From Bidens hawaiensis (Eukaryota > Streptophyta > Magnoliopsida > Asterales > Asteraceae), in contig JAIQDT010003863.1 in NCBI GenBank assembly GCA_021521415.1, positions 1-64,000 of the forward strand: a DNA stretch of 64,000 nucleotides, read 5' to 3'. The notes beneath the pieces are model-generated. The model was not told the origin of the DNA. It worked only from the letters and a program-made list of their open reading frames with translations, and searched no databases. Shown piece after piece: positions 1-12,186 of this stretch; positions within the stretch are counted from its first letter, which is position 1; each line of letters starts with the position of its first letter. The position numbers and the translations under genes were made by a program.

Positions 1-44
1 GCGTCGAACGGTTCAAAACAAAATTCTCAAAAGGATGAGGAAAA

Positions 45-625
45 CCTACACGCAGGTCAGATATGGGTAAAGTTTTGCCATCCTACTAAGTGCAAGTGAC
101 GGTTCTACCCGCGCAATCATGAAAGAGGAAGCAAAACTTCACACCTATTATCAACCACGTTCAAAGGTTAACTTATCCTCATCCTAAAACCTACACGCAG
201 GTCAGATATGGGTAAAGTTTTGCCATCCTACTAAGTGCAAGTGACGGTTCTACCCGCACAATCACGAAAGAGGAAGCAAAACTTCACACCTATTATCAAC
301 CACGTTCAAAGGTTAACTTATCCTCAAAAGATGAGGAAAACCTACACGCAGGTCAGATAAAGGTAAAGTTTCGCCATCCTACTAAGTGCAAGTGACGGTT
401 CTACCCGCACAATCACGAAAGAGGAAGCAAAACTTCACACCTATTATCAACCACGTTCAAAGGTTAACTTATCCTCAAAAGATGAGGAAAACCTACACGC
501 AGGTCAGATAAGGGTAAAGTTTCGCCATCCTACTAAGTGCAAGTGACGGTTCTACCCGCACAATCACGAAAGAGGAAGCAAAACTTCACACCTATTATCA
601 ACCACGTTCAACAGGTTAACTTATT
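45..625. repeat. Tandem array, about 4 copies of a ~150-bp unit
   Basis: The unit starts CCTACACGCAGGTCAG and recurs at 45, 190, 341 and 492, so unit lengths are about 145, 151 and 151 with a final partial unit. Copies are nearly identical. The equivalent place in the second element (about 18235-18570) holds only two more divergent copies on the opposite strand, so the array has expanded in this element. It lies between pol (off the edge) and the antisense gene. Confidence 0.9.
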
Positions 626-843
626 CCACACTTGGAAAATTGCTAATTTAAACTAAGTATGCAAGTCATAAGTTTATAAAGCAAGAAACCCAAAGAAGGA
701 AATAACAATCTTATACGCAAAAAGATTAATATTTCACAAATGAATTATTACAAGAATGGCCGGGTAACTACCCGCCTACGAAAAGAAGAAAATAAATCTA
801 TACAAGCTAAAACTATCCTAGCAGTGGGAAGGGATCTTCAGGA

Positions 844-3800
844 TCAGGCTTCAGGGCCACTTCCACTTGGACCAGCCCCATCGGTAGAGCGTGGCAGTTC
901 AAGGAAAGCTTTGAGGATAGCTAGCCCATCATCAGCAGCAGCTACTTGGTTCACCTTCTCCACCACTGGATGCGGGAAGGCGGCGTATAGATTTACTGCT
1001 TGGTCGTATATGGCTTCAGTATCAACATTGTACAAAGGAAAGTTGGAAGGCGGGAAGCCTTTCTCAACGAACCCTAGACCAAGCAGGAAGCCGGCCCGTT
1101 CCCCATCCTCGTGAGAAGCGTTGAGGGCTGCGCTCATGGCATCATCATAAGTAGTCTCTGAGAAGACCCGATGCACAACCTACAAAGAAAATATACAAGT
1201 GTCAAACACCTTTTCTATGTACAAAGGAAAGCGTGAAGACGTAAAGCTAAACATACCTGAGGCAACGCCTCTCGAAGAAGCCATTCCTTGGCAACCAGAG
1301 CTTCTTGGAGGGCGGCTTGAGCTTGGGTGCAGGCGCGTTCGGCTGCGCTTTTGTTAAGGTTGGCAAGTAGCACTTCCTTTGCAGCAGCCTCTTCAACGCC
1401 CTTAAGCTTCCGCTCGGTGTGGTCAAGCACGCCCCTCTGGTCCAGGATTTCTTGAAGCTTCTTGGCATCCTCCATCGCCAAGGCATCATGAGCACGTTGG
1501 AGAGCCTCCAATTTGGCCTTGAGCTCCTCGTTCTCCACGCGTAAAGGCTCAGCAACGGCTTCAGCCTTGGTGGCCCTCTCGGTTGCGTTCCTCGCAGTCT
1601 CCTTAGCCAGCCGAAGCTGTTCGTTAACAGCTTGGGCAGCCTTGGAGCGGGGCCTCGAGTCGCGCTTGAACCTCAACCTCGAGGGCCTTGAAGGCCTTCT
1701 CCTTCTCCGCAGCAGCTGCGGCCAACTTTTGGTTCTCCTCCCGAAGAGCCCGCGCTTGAGATACGTCTTTGGCGCGAGCTGCTTTTAACTTGTCGTTTTC
1801 ACGACAAAGCAGCTCGACGCGCGGCTGCATCCGGGGCCTGGAGAACCCGAAGCTCATTGGTTAGCCTACCCTCCTGGTAGCTAGCCATGGCTTCCCCCAA
1901 CGCACCATGGGGAGCAGCGTGGCGAGCCCATTCCACGCACTCCACAGGGGTACGAAGGGTTGTTCCTCGGCGTATGTTCCATCGCGGAACATACACTTCA
2001 TTGGAATCCGACACTGCAAAAACAAAAAAGCAGTTAGGAAAAGATAAAAAATAAGTGAAAAAGGGCCAAAGGAACCCTACGCACCTGTAGGGTCTATAAC
2101 AGGCCGATAGCCGCCGAACCCATCACCTGAACCCAAAGGAAACCCATCCAAAAGGTCAGGCAGATGGGAAGGTGGCAAAGATTGGCGAGTACTCCCATGC
2201 GTACCTGATGGGCCGGCCGTCGGTGCCGGTGGCGGGGGCATGGTGGCAGCCGCCGCAGTCGCTGCCGCAGAATCCGCAGCAATCGTAACCGCCGGCTCGG
2301 TGAAAGATGCTGTAAAAATCGCACTTACCACCGGCGGTGACGTCATCTCGGCTGGAACAGTCGGCTCAAGGGACTGAGCAACTGATCCAGCGGAAGCAGG
2401 CGCAGGCGCCTGGGTCGTCGCCTCAGGTAGGCTGACCGAGCCTACCGTCATTGGCGGAGAGGTACTCCTCTGCGCTCCACCCTGGAATGCGTCAACATCC
2501 ACACCTGCGTAAAGAAGAAAAGTGTTAAAAGACTTGTAAGATTAAACTACGAAGATAAAAGCCAAGAGTTGTACTTACGGGTTTTCTTGAGCTTGAACGT
2601 ACGGACGGGCGGGGGACGAACCCGATGGAGCCGGTCTCTTGATGCCGGTCACCGTCGTCGCCATTGGTTCTCCGGAGGTAACAGTCGTAGCCTCCGGAAC
2701 AGTGGTCTTCTCACCACCGGGGTTCCCCGCCACCTCTTCACTATCTGACTTAGTGTCAGATAGGAGCACCGGATCAGCTGTGGAGGCCACCTTCTCCTTC
2801 CCTTTCCCACCGGCAGCCTTCCTCTTCCGCACCAGCGGAGGACCATCTGCGGATTCCTCAGAAGAAGACAGGATGTCAGGAATTCCAGCAGCGGGTACAG
2901 CATTGAGGGGTTGAGGATAGAGTATCGCCTTACCTGGCCGCCGTTGGCTCAGGATCTCGTGGCCCAGCGGATAGACCTCCACAAACCGATCCGCCGTTTG
3001 CTCCAGGATGGGCAACTCGTTCTCGTCAAGAGCACGAGTACCCACCCGCACGGGACCGTCAGCTTCCCGCGGGTACAGGAGCGACTCCAAATTGTTCCCC
3101 TCTGAAAGAAAAGAAACAGTTAGAAGACAGACTCGTATCAGCAAGAAAGACAAGACATACCATAAGGAATAGAATTCAAACCGTATTCGAGAAGGATGGG
3201 AAACCGGGACGCATCCTTCCATACCCGACTCATCCCCAGCATCACCATCCCGGACTCCGCAAACCGGTAAACCGGAGATTGGACCCGGGATATCTTCGCG
3301 AACCATTCCGCCTCCTGGTAGCTGGAAGCATGAAGGCTCGGAAGCGCTTGCCCCTTCTTAAACTTCATGGCAATGGGGATGGCGGCGGGCAGAAACGTAG
3401 AAGAACTCCCGCTTCCACGATCGGAGACTGCTCTCGGTCACGCAGATCTTCAAACCCTTAATACGGGTTGTCAGGGTGTACCACCCCTGGATGCACCTCC
3501 AAGTATAGAAGGTCATCAGGCGGTCCACATAGGGCTCAATACCCAGAATCCGGCACACCCACTCGAAGTGCCGGATCTTGGCAATCGCCATCGGATGCAA
3601 CTCGGTTAGGTGCACGCCGTGCCTCTCCAGGACACGGTACACAAACTTTGTCAATGGGAACCTAAGGTTCCCATAAACAAAGAATGCAGCATATACCCCG
3701 ATCTTGCCACTGGGGGCATCGTACACAGTCTGGTGGGGTTCAGGAAACTCAGGCTCAAGAGACTCAAGCATGAATTTCCTGACGACGTACTGGTACTGAT

Positions 3801-3876
3801 CGACAGGTAGAGCACACTGGCACTCGCCAGCAGTACTCCTATCGTCGGCTACAGCTTCAGCATCATGGGAAGACAT
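844..3876 (-). pseudogene. Antisense retrotransposon gene, Transposase_28-type coiled-coil protein (broken)
   Basis: Five exons by comparison with the copy at 14903-18038: about 3876-3161, 3101-2579, 2504-2085, 2013-1257 and 1179-844, all with GT-AG borders. The first exon matches the plant 'putative gypsy type transposon' domain (Transposase_28 family). Exons 2 and 3 are Ser/Thr/Pro/Ala-rich with short basic stretches. Exon 4 is a long Glu/Ala/Lys coiled coil and exon 5 is a conserved acidic-aromatic tail. The reading frame is broken at least four times by single-base insertions relative to the other copy: near 3385, near 2600 (five C instead of four), near 1830 and near 1650. Its role in the element is unknown; it is transcribed against gag-pol. 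Confidence 0.8.
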
Positions 3877-3993
3877 ATTGCAGAGAGAAGAAAACGATTT
3901 CGGGAAAATGCTTGCCTGAAAAGGGGAGTATTTGCCGGAAATCGCTAAAGAAGAGAAGGGTGAAAGTGTGGATTACAAAGAACCCTCTCCCCC

Positions 3994-4004
3994 TTTATAT
4001 AGTA
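3994..4004 (-). promoter_or_regulatory. TATA box of the antisense retrotransposon gene (copy 1)
   Basis: On the - strand the sequence reads TATATAAAGGGGG roughly 120 bases upstream of the ATG at 3876. The same motif stands at the same distance before the ATG of the second copy (14775). Conservation in both copies supports a real promoter for the antisense gene, separate from the LTR promoter. Confidence 0.7.
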
Positions 4005-4339
4005 ATCGCAATTAATGCGGTGAATTTAATGCGGAGGAGAGAGAAATCGAAGGTGCAATGAAACTATGACACGTGGCGAAGAGCAGGCTGGCAACAGCTG
4101 TTGACAGGACGTGTGCCAGCAATTTCGCGGCCACGCGCCCGAAAAATCGCGCCCACGCGTCAGAAAAAGCGTCTGGAATGACCATGTACTGTCACGTCAC
4201 CATAACTTCCTGCACGTCCTGACACAGTCAGAAGAAACCGTCGCACGACGTTTCAGAGGTTTGGACTGTTCCTATCTTTCCCCACCAACCCTTCGAATTT
4301 CAAAATTCAAATTTTGAAAATATTAAAAAGTAAGCGGGA

Positions 4340-4830
4340 AAATACCCCTTACCTTGGCAAACAAGTAACCGTAAGACGGATGCGGGTACAGTGTAAAGGC
4401 AAAACCCTTCACGTACCTAGCACCCGCAGGGAATTGAAGCCAAGTAAAACCTTGGCAAACAAGCAACCGTAAGACGGATGCGGGTACAGTGTAAAGGCAA
4501 AACCGCACCCGCAGGGAATTGAAGCCAAGTAAAACCTTGGCAAACAAGTAACTGTAAGACGGACGCGGGTACAGTGTAAAGGCAAAACCCTTCACATACC
4601 TAGCACCCGCAGGGAATTGAAGCCAAATATTCCTCGGCAACCAAGTAACTATAAGACGGGTGCGGGTACAGTGTAAAGGCAAAACCCTTCACATACTTAG
4701 CACCCGCAGGGAATTGACGCCAGGAATACCTTGGAAGTAAAGTAACCGTAAGACGAGCGCTGGTACAGTGCTAAGGCAAAACCCTTCACATACCTAGCGC
4801 TCCGCTGGGAATTGAAACCAAGAAGGATCT
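4340..4830. repeat. Tandem array, 5 copies of a ~97-bp unit
   Basis: The motif GTAAGACGG...GCGGGTACAGTGTAAAGGC recurs at 4371, 4469, 4554, 4651 and 4748, giving a 97-98-bp unit; one copy has a 13-base deletion. The second element has only two copies of this unit (about 14216-14420). The array sits upstream of the antisense gene's promoter, inside the 3' untranslated part of the sense transcript. An open frame runs through it only because the unit length allows it; it is not a gene. Confidence 0.88.
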
Positions 4831-5193
4831 TCTGGGCAATGCTTGCGGAAGCGGAAATAACATCCCCGCATAGCGGGAACGTCGAGAACTACGTTGTTTG
4901 AAGCTCCAGGATGGAATTGGTGGTTTTAACATAATTGATCACTATGTTCAAAACTACCAAAACCTCATGGAGAGTCCACACAAGTGGGACTCAACGCTCC
5001 TGACTTGCGAGGAGGTTACAGACCTACCCGCATCATACCCAAAGACCAAGCAGGAAACTCGGGAATTTCTGCAAGTGACAAGGACTTCCGCGGGAATACC
5101 TTAAAAAACCCTTTTCAAAACCCTTTGCTTAAGTCCAAAAGTTCACCTCACTTTATTAAACACGCATGAGAAGAACATTGGACTCGGGGGACT

Positions 5194-6178
5194 TGAAGAG
5201 GTAGGTCCCAGCAGAGCCCAGTTGGACCCGCGAGACTCACCTTAAACAGGGACGTCTGCGCAGAAACCAACTGGATCCGCAGGACCAACCATGCTCAGAG
5301 ACGTGACGTCCTTACGCGCAGTACGCAAGCTGGTCCCGCTGGAAATGCCTCCCAATGGTGAAGGACTCCGCCTGTCCCCGCAGCCTCGGATACAAGCCAT
5401 TAGGGAAGGCCACCCGCGCAGCAAGGCTACACGCACAAGGCACTTAGCTCTCAATCGTTCAGTGTCACCTGAAGGAATGAGCGAAGCCGGGAACAATCCC
5501 GCACAAGGGCGGGAGGGGGAATACTCCCGCCCAAATAAGCCAGTCCGTACGATACGGGAAGATCTTCTGTACTGTACCTGACGAGGTATGGGAAAAAGAT
5601 CTGACTAAAGATACGACAGCTTATAGACAACAGTATGGCGAGCAGCATGCTCCTACACTGTATGTCACTATTAGCCGCTGCCTACTCACCAACTCTTGTC
5701 ATACCACGTGCGTAGCTGACAGTTGGTGGAAAAGGAATAGTATACAGCAGGCCTGGTCGCTATCAGCCGCTACCTACCCACCAACTACCAGCAGGGCACG
5801 TGCGTAGGCTACTGTTGGTGGAACAGGAACACTGTTGCAGCCGGCCATACCTCCTTGGAAACCTACCTTCGGCTGTAAATACCACAAATGGTATGACCAT
5901 CTCATCTTATCATATCTTATCACATTATCATCATATTATACCTGATATCTGCTCTAGCAATCTCTTAATATACTTTCATATTTAAAGAGCAATCTAGTCT
6001 GATTCTCACGCCGGAGGGTGGTCACAAGGAGGAACCCCCCCCCCTTCTCAGTGACGAGCTCACGGTGTCTGTTTTGCAGGTTATCAGAAGAACCATCTTC
6101 AAAGGGTCTAACCCCTCGTGGGAAACATCTAACCCCCAGGTTACCAGTAATCTGCTCGGGGTCCGGTTAGTGTTTCTT

Positions 6179-6180
<2 letters not shown>
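5194..6180 (+). repeat. 3' LTR of Tat element copy 1
   Basis: 987 bp, beginning TGAAGAGG and ending TTTCTTCA, so with TG...CA ends and the 6-bp inverted repeat TGAAGA/TCTTCA. It is preceded by a G-rich tract (CTCGGGGGACT) serving as polypurine tract. It aligns along its length with the reverse complement of the LTRs at 12880-13833 and 24186-25133. The TATA element of those LTRs is altered here to TGTAAATA near 5873. It contains a long C run near 6031-6043, matching the variable G run of the other LTRs. Confidence 0.93.

Positions 6181-6228
<48 letters not shown>
6181..6228. repeat. (AT)24 microsatellite
   Basis: Uninterrupted AT dinucleotides directly abut the 3' LTR. The element probably inserted into an existing AT tract. 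Confidence 0.97.
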
Positions 6229-6230
<2 letters not shown>

Positions 6231-6815
6231 CATTATTGATTTTAAACATGGATCATTCTTGTACGAATAATATATAAGATTCCAAAAGAATCTTTCAATT
6301 GAAAATTCAAGGTTCACGGTTTAGTTATGCATTTGTAGTGTCATTTCAATGGAGAAAAAATAAAACTATCAATATCACATGTGAACAATAATGAATGTTA
6401 GAAAAAAAATTAAACCATGGTCTTGAACCACGGGGCGACTAAAAAAATGCATGTGAACATTCTATACTTGACAAAAATATAATAAAAAACAACAAATCGT
6501 GGTTTCAAACCACGACTTGACCATCAAAACCATCTCACTTACGAAAAACGGTATTAGGTTTATAATTTGTGTTTAATCCGTGGTTTGAAACTGGGGTTTT
6601 ATTACTTTACTCATACTTTATTGTTTTTTGAAATTTCTCCTGACACAGTTGAGAAAAAAAACAAAAACCAAGGTTTGAAACCACGGTTACACCATCTGTG
6701 AAAAAACTTAAAAAAGCCCACCAATTTTGAAACAAGATTTCTATACACTATATTTGAAAAAAAAAATCTCTTTTCATCAGTTTTCATGAGAGGTGGTTGG
6801 AGGAGTTTAGAAAGG
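6229..6815. other. AT-rich spacer with recurring GGTTTGAAACCACG motif
   Basis: No gene seen. The motif GTGGTTT-AAACCACG and its inverse occur about four times (6430-6690). One occurrence near 6497 is a near-perfect 17-base palindrome. Probably the remains of an old inverted-repeat element. Confidence 0.5.
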
Positions 6816-7459
6816 TTTTTGGGTAGGGGTGTTTATGGTCCGGTTTTCGCGCTTTTAGGTCAAATCGTAACCAAACCGTTAGTAACGGTTTTTAATTTTC
6901 GTAAACCAAAACTAAACCGTTGAACTCTTAAACCGAACCAAACCGAACCGTTAGTAACGGTTTGGTTCCACGGGTTGGGCGTGTCGGAATTTTATATAAA
7001 ATGTCCAAAAAATTTCTAATATTTTATTGTAAAGTTCTCACCAGCTTATGAAATTTAACAAACATCTACTAAATTTGTTTTTGGTTAAAACAACTGAAAG
7101 ACCAAATAATGTTTCTTGCGTTTTGGATTTGGGCTTAGCCCACTTTTGTTTTAGTTAGTGTCAATATTTATTAACCCATGTTTACATAGACATATTAATA
7201 ATATAAAATATTATATGTGTTTATTCATATATTTATATACACATATATAATATAAAATACTTGAGAATATCTTACTAATATATTAAATATTATATGTGTT
7301 TTAGTTACTATAATATCTTACTAATATAAAATATTATATGTGTTTGTCACATGTCCTTCTACTAGGGTGTCCACCTAGGCTTCTAACTCACCAAATTTCC
7401 ATTCTAAGAGTCTCTATTATGATGTCATGTGTCATCTCACACACTATTTAAACCTTAGA

Positions 7460-7975
7460 ATTTTCCACCATCATTTTAATCATTTTAATTTCCCTTTCTC
7501 CCTCTCTCTCTCTCTCGGCTTAATTACTAACTCCACCATCTTCTATATTCCGGCCAACAATGTTATATGATTTTCCGGCAAGGTTATATATTTTTCCGGC
7601 AACATCATATTTTCTTCCGGTTATTGTAGATCTAACCTTTTTATCTTTATTTTCATTGTTAAGGTTCTAAATAAAAAACGACGACGAAGCTAATATTTCT
7701 ACGTATTTACGTTATTCCGGTAAGTTTTCCGTTTATGTGTATGTCTTTAACAATGGATGTTTTATATTTATTTGAAGTTTAATATTTTTCATGTATTTTT
7801 TGTTATACATGTTTTTCTTCTAGGTTCTAAATATAAATCAGCTTCATCCATATTCAGTATCAATATTTCGTTTTTCCGATAAGACACGTTTAAATTATCC
7901 GGTTATAAATTATAATTCTAATATTTTATAATATCAATGTTATAACAAAACTTTATTATTTCAGGTAATTTACCC
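7460..7975 (+). other. Helitron-internal leader-like region and first intron-like modules
   Basis: A (CT)n tract near 7497-7517 is followed by short stretches each containing TTCCGG then GTAAG. The modules at 7868-7975, 9470-9575 and 9645-9748 start TTTCCGG/ATAAGAC or GGTAAGAC and end TTTCAGGT, resembling complete short introns. After removing the nested hAT the spacing is about 177 bp. No exon coding sequence was recognised between them. Confidence 0.45.
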
Positions 7976-9390
7976 TAGGGTGTGCAGATTTAGGCTAGGC
8001 CCGAATTACCCGAAAAACCGACCCGATTTTACCCGATCCCGGACCGACCCTATAGTGTTCATGTTAGTTTCGGTCCTCAAATCTTGAGAAATTCGGTATC
8101 GGGTCGGGTTCGGGTATTATCCCATGAAAAATGGAGAAAACCCGAAGACCGATTTGCATCGATGGAAGACGACTCTGATTTCCTTTATAGATGCATAAGT
8201 CTGACTTTTTTCTCTAGTTGGATGGTATTTGAGATGAAAAGAAATAATAATTTTGAAATTTTCCGGCCGTCGACGAAGTTGGTGACAGAACCAGTAACCA
8301 CAAAATCAGCTTTATCTTATGTTCGTTATATTATCTGTGTAGAAGATAACCTATGTTTGGTGGGCCTTTAATTTGCCAAAGCCCAGTAGTTCACACTTTT
8401 TTTTTCTTCTATTTTGTACTTGTATAGATTATAGTTCTTTATGTTTTCTTTCTAAATGTATACCAACTTTTCTAATAAGTTTTCCACTATACAAAAGACA
8501 CATATAATTATAGATAAAACATTTTTTTAACTGTGTGAAGATTTTTGTATACCTATGTATTAAAAGAATAAAATACTATTTTTTCAAGTCTGTTCAATAA
8601 CAATTAACGTACATATAAAAAGAAGCCGCCAATTCGCGTTTGTAGTACACCGATCGTCATAATAAAATAGTAACCAACATAAGCTTCTAAATGAAAATAT
8701 AGATAGTTATAAATTACATCTTTATACAAGAGGCATAGTTTTATATTTGTGTTTTATCCAAAATAAAACATCACCTTTATGTACATGTCAAATAGCTTTA
8801 TGTACAACAAAAAGAAATAAAATGAAAAATGAAAGTATAGAGAAGTAAGATAATAGGAATATATAAAAAAGTATAAATTAAAGAAAAAAATAAAAAGGTG
8901 AGAAAATGAGTTGTTAAAAAAATATGGAATAGAAACATAAAAGATAAAAAATATTAGAAACAAAAAAAGAAAAAGAAAGTGGGATTGTGGGCTTGTGGCT
9001 GAGAAAAGAATATGGCATTGGGCTTTCTGCCCATCTTCGTTTAAACCAACAATAAGTTTAATTAGGCTATTAGGGTTTCAAAAGAAAAAGAACAAGACGA
9101 AGCAGCGTGAAGGAATTAGGGTTTCCAGGCATATTTTCCATCATACAGTGATAGCACATCGAATTAGAACTGATGAACCGTTTTCTGTATGGTTTAGACC
9201 ATATTCCTTGGAAGATGTAATGCCGGACTCGGTTCTTTGCAATAGAACCGATGAACCGACCGCATATACGACCGAACCGATTATTCCAAACCGGTCTATT
9301 TTTCGGTCTTTAAAATCGACATAAGTCGGTCCTCGGGTCGGGTCGGGCTTCTCTCGGGTCGGGTCGGGTTTTGTACTTTGTGCACCCCTA
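7976..9390. mobile_element. Non-autonomous hAT element (inner), 1415 bp, perfect 8-bp TSD
   Basis: Flanked by ATTTACCC at 7968-7975 and 9391-9398, an exact 8-bp target duplication. Ends are TAGGGTGTGCA and TGCACCCCTA, an imperfect inverted repeat. Subterminal regions are packed with CCGACCCG / CGGGTCGGG repeats, especially 8000-8120 and 9300-9375, as in hAT elements where the transposase binds subterminally. No transposase frame is present; short open frames inside look random. It lies within one of the intron-like modules of the Helitron. Confidence 0.88.
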
Positions 9391-9398
9391 ATTTACCC

Positions 9399-12186
9399 AA
9401 TTGATTTACGGAAAATTTGATTAGAGTTTTTTAATATAAAACGGAGATACCATGGTTATTATCATTATTGTATTTTCCGGTAAGACATTAAAATTTTTCG
9501 ATTATAAATTAAATATTAAATGTTCCATAACATAAACATTAATATTCTACTTTATAATTTCAGGTAAATGTCACGAGTTATACAACCTAATTTCAATTTA
9601 AATTCTACGAAAAAAGCTGAGATATCATAGTCATTCTCACAATTTCGTTTTTCCGGTAACACCTTTAAAATTTTCCGGTTATTAATTATAATTAAAATTC
9701 TCCATAATATCAATATTAATATTTGATTTTATTATTTCAGGTTATTAATACAATTTATTTACTTTGACTTTCCTTATTTGTCTAAATAACCGAATTAAGA
9801 TGAATATGATAATTTAAATACTTTAATTATCCCAATCACACTTTAATTAAATCAATATTGAATATTGACTTTTCTTATAAATAATGGTCCATACTAATAA
9901 TGATTTGACTACAATATATTATTTTATATAGATTTAAATTTTGACTAAATTTTAAAACATAACTTATATTACCGTATTTTTATAATTTACAAAACTATTT
10001 GATTTCTATTTTTATTCTAATTTAAAAAATTTATTATCGTTATAAATTTAATCACCATATATAAGTATATATAATGGATAGTTATAAAATTTATCACGCA
10101 CCCAAATTTGACCTTACATATTTAAGGTCAATGTAGGTCAATGTTTTGAATATGGTAATTATAAACAATTTTGGTATATAATTAACAATTAATTTATAAT
10201 TAATGGTCCATAATAATAATAATAATTTGACTAAAATAAATTTTTATATATACATTAAAATTTTGACTATATTGTTACATTTAAATAACTTAATTTTAGA
10301 ATTAATGATCAATAATTTAAATAATAAGTGGACTAAAATTTTCAAAGATAAGTTATATTACCTTATTTTGATAATTTACAAAACTATTTGATTACTATTT
10401 ATATTCTAATTTTAAACTTTTATTATCGTTTCTATTTATATTATATCTTACATAAATAAATATATGTAATTGATAGTTATAAAATTGATCACGCACTCAA
10501 ATTTCACCTTACATATTTAAGGTCAGTGGAGGTTGATGTTTTGAATATGGTAATTCTAAACATTTTTGGTATATAATTAACCATTAATTTATAATTAATG
10601 GTCCATATTAATAATAATGATTTGACTAACTTATATTATTTTAATAAGATTAAATACGTATAAAATTAAAGCATTTTTGATGGTTAATTAATGGTCCATG
10701 ACATAATTAATAAGATTAAATACATATAAAATTAAAGCATTTTTGATGCCTAAAATATGTTCAAGCATTACTACTGAATTCCAGCATTAATGATTTCAAA
10801 TACGTAGCTTGACCAAAATATAAGTATTATCTTTATTGCTTAATACTCTTAATAAATAAATAATTAACATTCATAACATATTTATTTCCGATTAAATACG
10901 AAATTTGACTAATTACTAACTAACTTTTAAAGCTTTCCATATTTTTCAATGTTAACCAACTTTTCATTTGTTTATATTTGATTATTTTTAAGTTGGAATA
11001 TATTTGACCTGATTAAACATAAAAAAAATATATATTTTTTTAATTATGCCTAAATGTTAAAATAAATGTCTAAAAATAAACCCTCAAATTAATAATTTCA
11101 ATCTTTTATCCGAAATTCAAATTAGAATCATCATTATAAGTTACTGAAAATATAATAAGTTGTTGCTTAAATATGAAATTTAAATAAATCATTTCGAATA
11201 TGTATTTAAATTTCAAATTTTAAATAGTCACTATAATTGCTTAATTTATAGTTAATAGTCATAACATAATTAAACCCGATTAATACGGAATTTTACAAAT
11301 TAAACACAAACTTTTAAAGCTTTCCATAATGTTCAATTTCAACAAACTTTCCATTTTCTTATATTTGACCATTTTTATTATGTCTAAATGTCAAAATTAA
11401 ATTCTAAAATAAACCTCCTGATATCGATGTTTCAAAAATAAAAAACATTTCCATAATTTTTTGAAGTTGAATAATTAACCATTTTTTTTAATATTTTGTA
11501 ATTATTTCGAAACGTGTTGTTTTAATTTTAAAAGTGTATTAAATTTGTTCGGTATGAATCCGTGTCGTCACAAGTTATTTTTAAGTTCTACTATTTTTTT
11601 AACTAAAAGGACATATTCGTTTTTCATATTCATTCATTACCTTATAATGAATGTAAAATTATTTGTTCTTATAAATATTACACTATTAATTCATTATTAT
11701 TATTATTATTATTATTATCATCATCATCATTATCGCTATATATATTTATATACAATTTTCACGCGTATGATACACAGGTTACTAGACATTGAAAAATATT
11801 CAAATTTTACATTACTGTTTGAGTCTTTGTCTCCAATTCTTCCAACGTTATACAAAGACATATTTTAATATGTGACAACCTTTTTTCTAAAAACTATTTT
11901 TATACACATAAAATGTATAATAATATCGATATGAATGTTTTGTCTTAAATTAAATCAAACAGTAAGGTTTGGTTTGCAAATTATAACTTATACTTAATAG
12001 TGTATAAATATATCAAAAACTTATCATAAAAGTCATAAATAAAAATCATTATATAATATAACTCAATTTACGTATTACATGTTATATTTTTTTTTTTACT
12101 TTTATAACTTTCATCCGTGTGTAACACGAGCTTTCATTATTAAACATGCTATTATTTTAATGGTATATTTAATTTGGATTATATTA
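9399..12186. other. AT-rich Helitron interior with ~320-400 bp tandem repeat
   Basis: No gene seen. A unit starting near AATGGTCCATA recurs at about 9883, 10201 and 10600 and includes the conserved stretches CTTACATATTTAAGGTCA and ACAAAACTATTTGATT. A further partial duplication (AAATTAAAGCATTTTTGATG) lies at about 10665 and 10733. A TTA/TCA trinucleotide run is at 11691-11733. Confidence 0.6.

Larger units (their letters stand above)
1..6180 (+). mobile_element. Ty3/gypsy Tat-lineage LTR retrotransposon, right part (copy 1)
   Basis: The right-hand part of a gypsy element whose gag-pol lies left of the window. It is recognised by comparison with the complete copy at 12880-25133: same 3' LTR, same antisense spliced gene, same two tandem-repeat blocks, in the same order but opposite orientation. 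Order here is 150-bp repeat array, antisense gene (844-3876), its TATA box, 97-bp repeat array, purine-rich tract and 3' LTR (5194-6180). An additional antisense ORF between pol and the 3' LTR is known from Tat-lineage elements such as Grande. The target duplication cannot be checked because the left end is missing; the five bases after the LTR are ATATA. Confidence 0.9.

Noticed and set aside
4323..4682. Open frame encoding a repeated FAFTLYPRPSY-like peptide.
   Set aside because: Produced by the 97-bp tandem array, whose copies happen to keep a frame; one copy has a 13-base deletion and there is no start context or homology.
8754..8963. Phe/Tyr-rich open frame on the - strand.
   Set aside because: Low-complexity AT-rich sequence inside a non-autonomous hAT element; no domain or conserved start.
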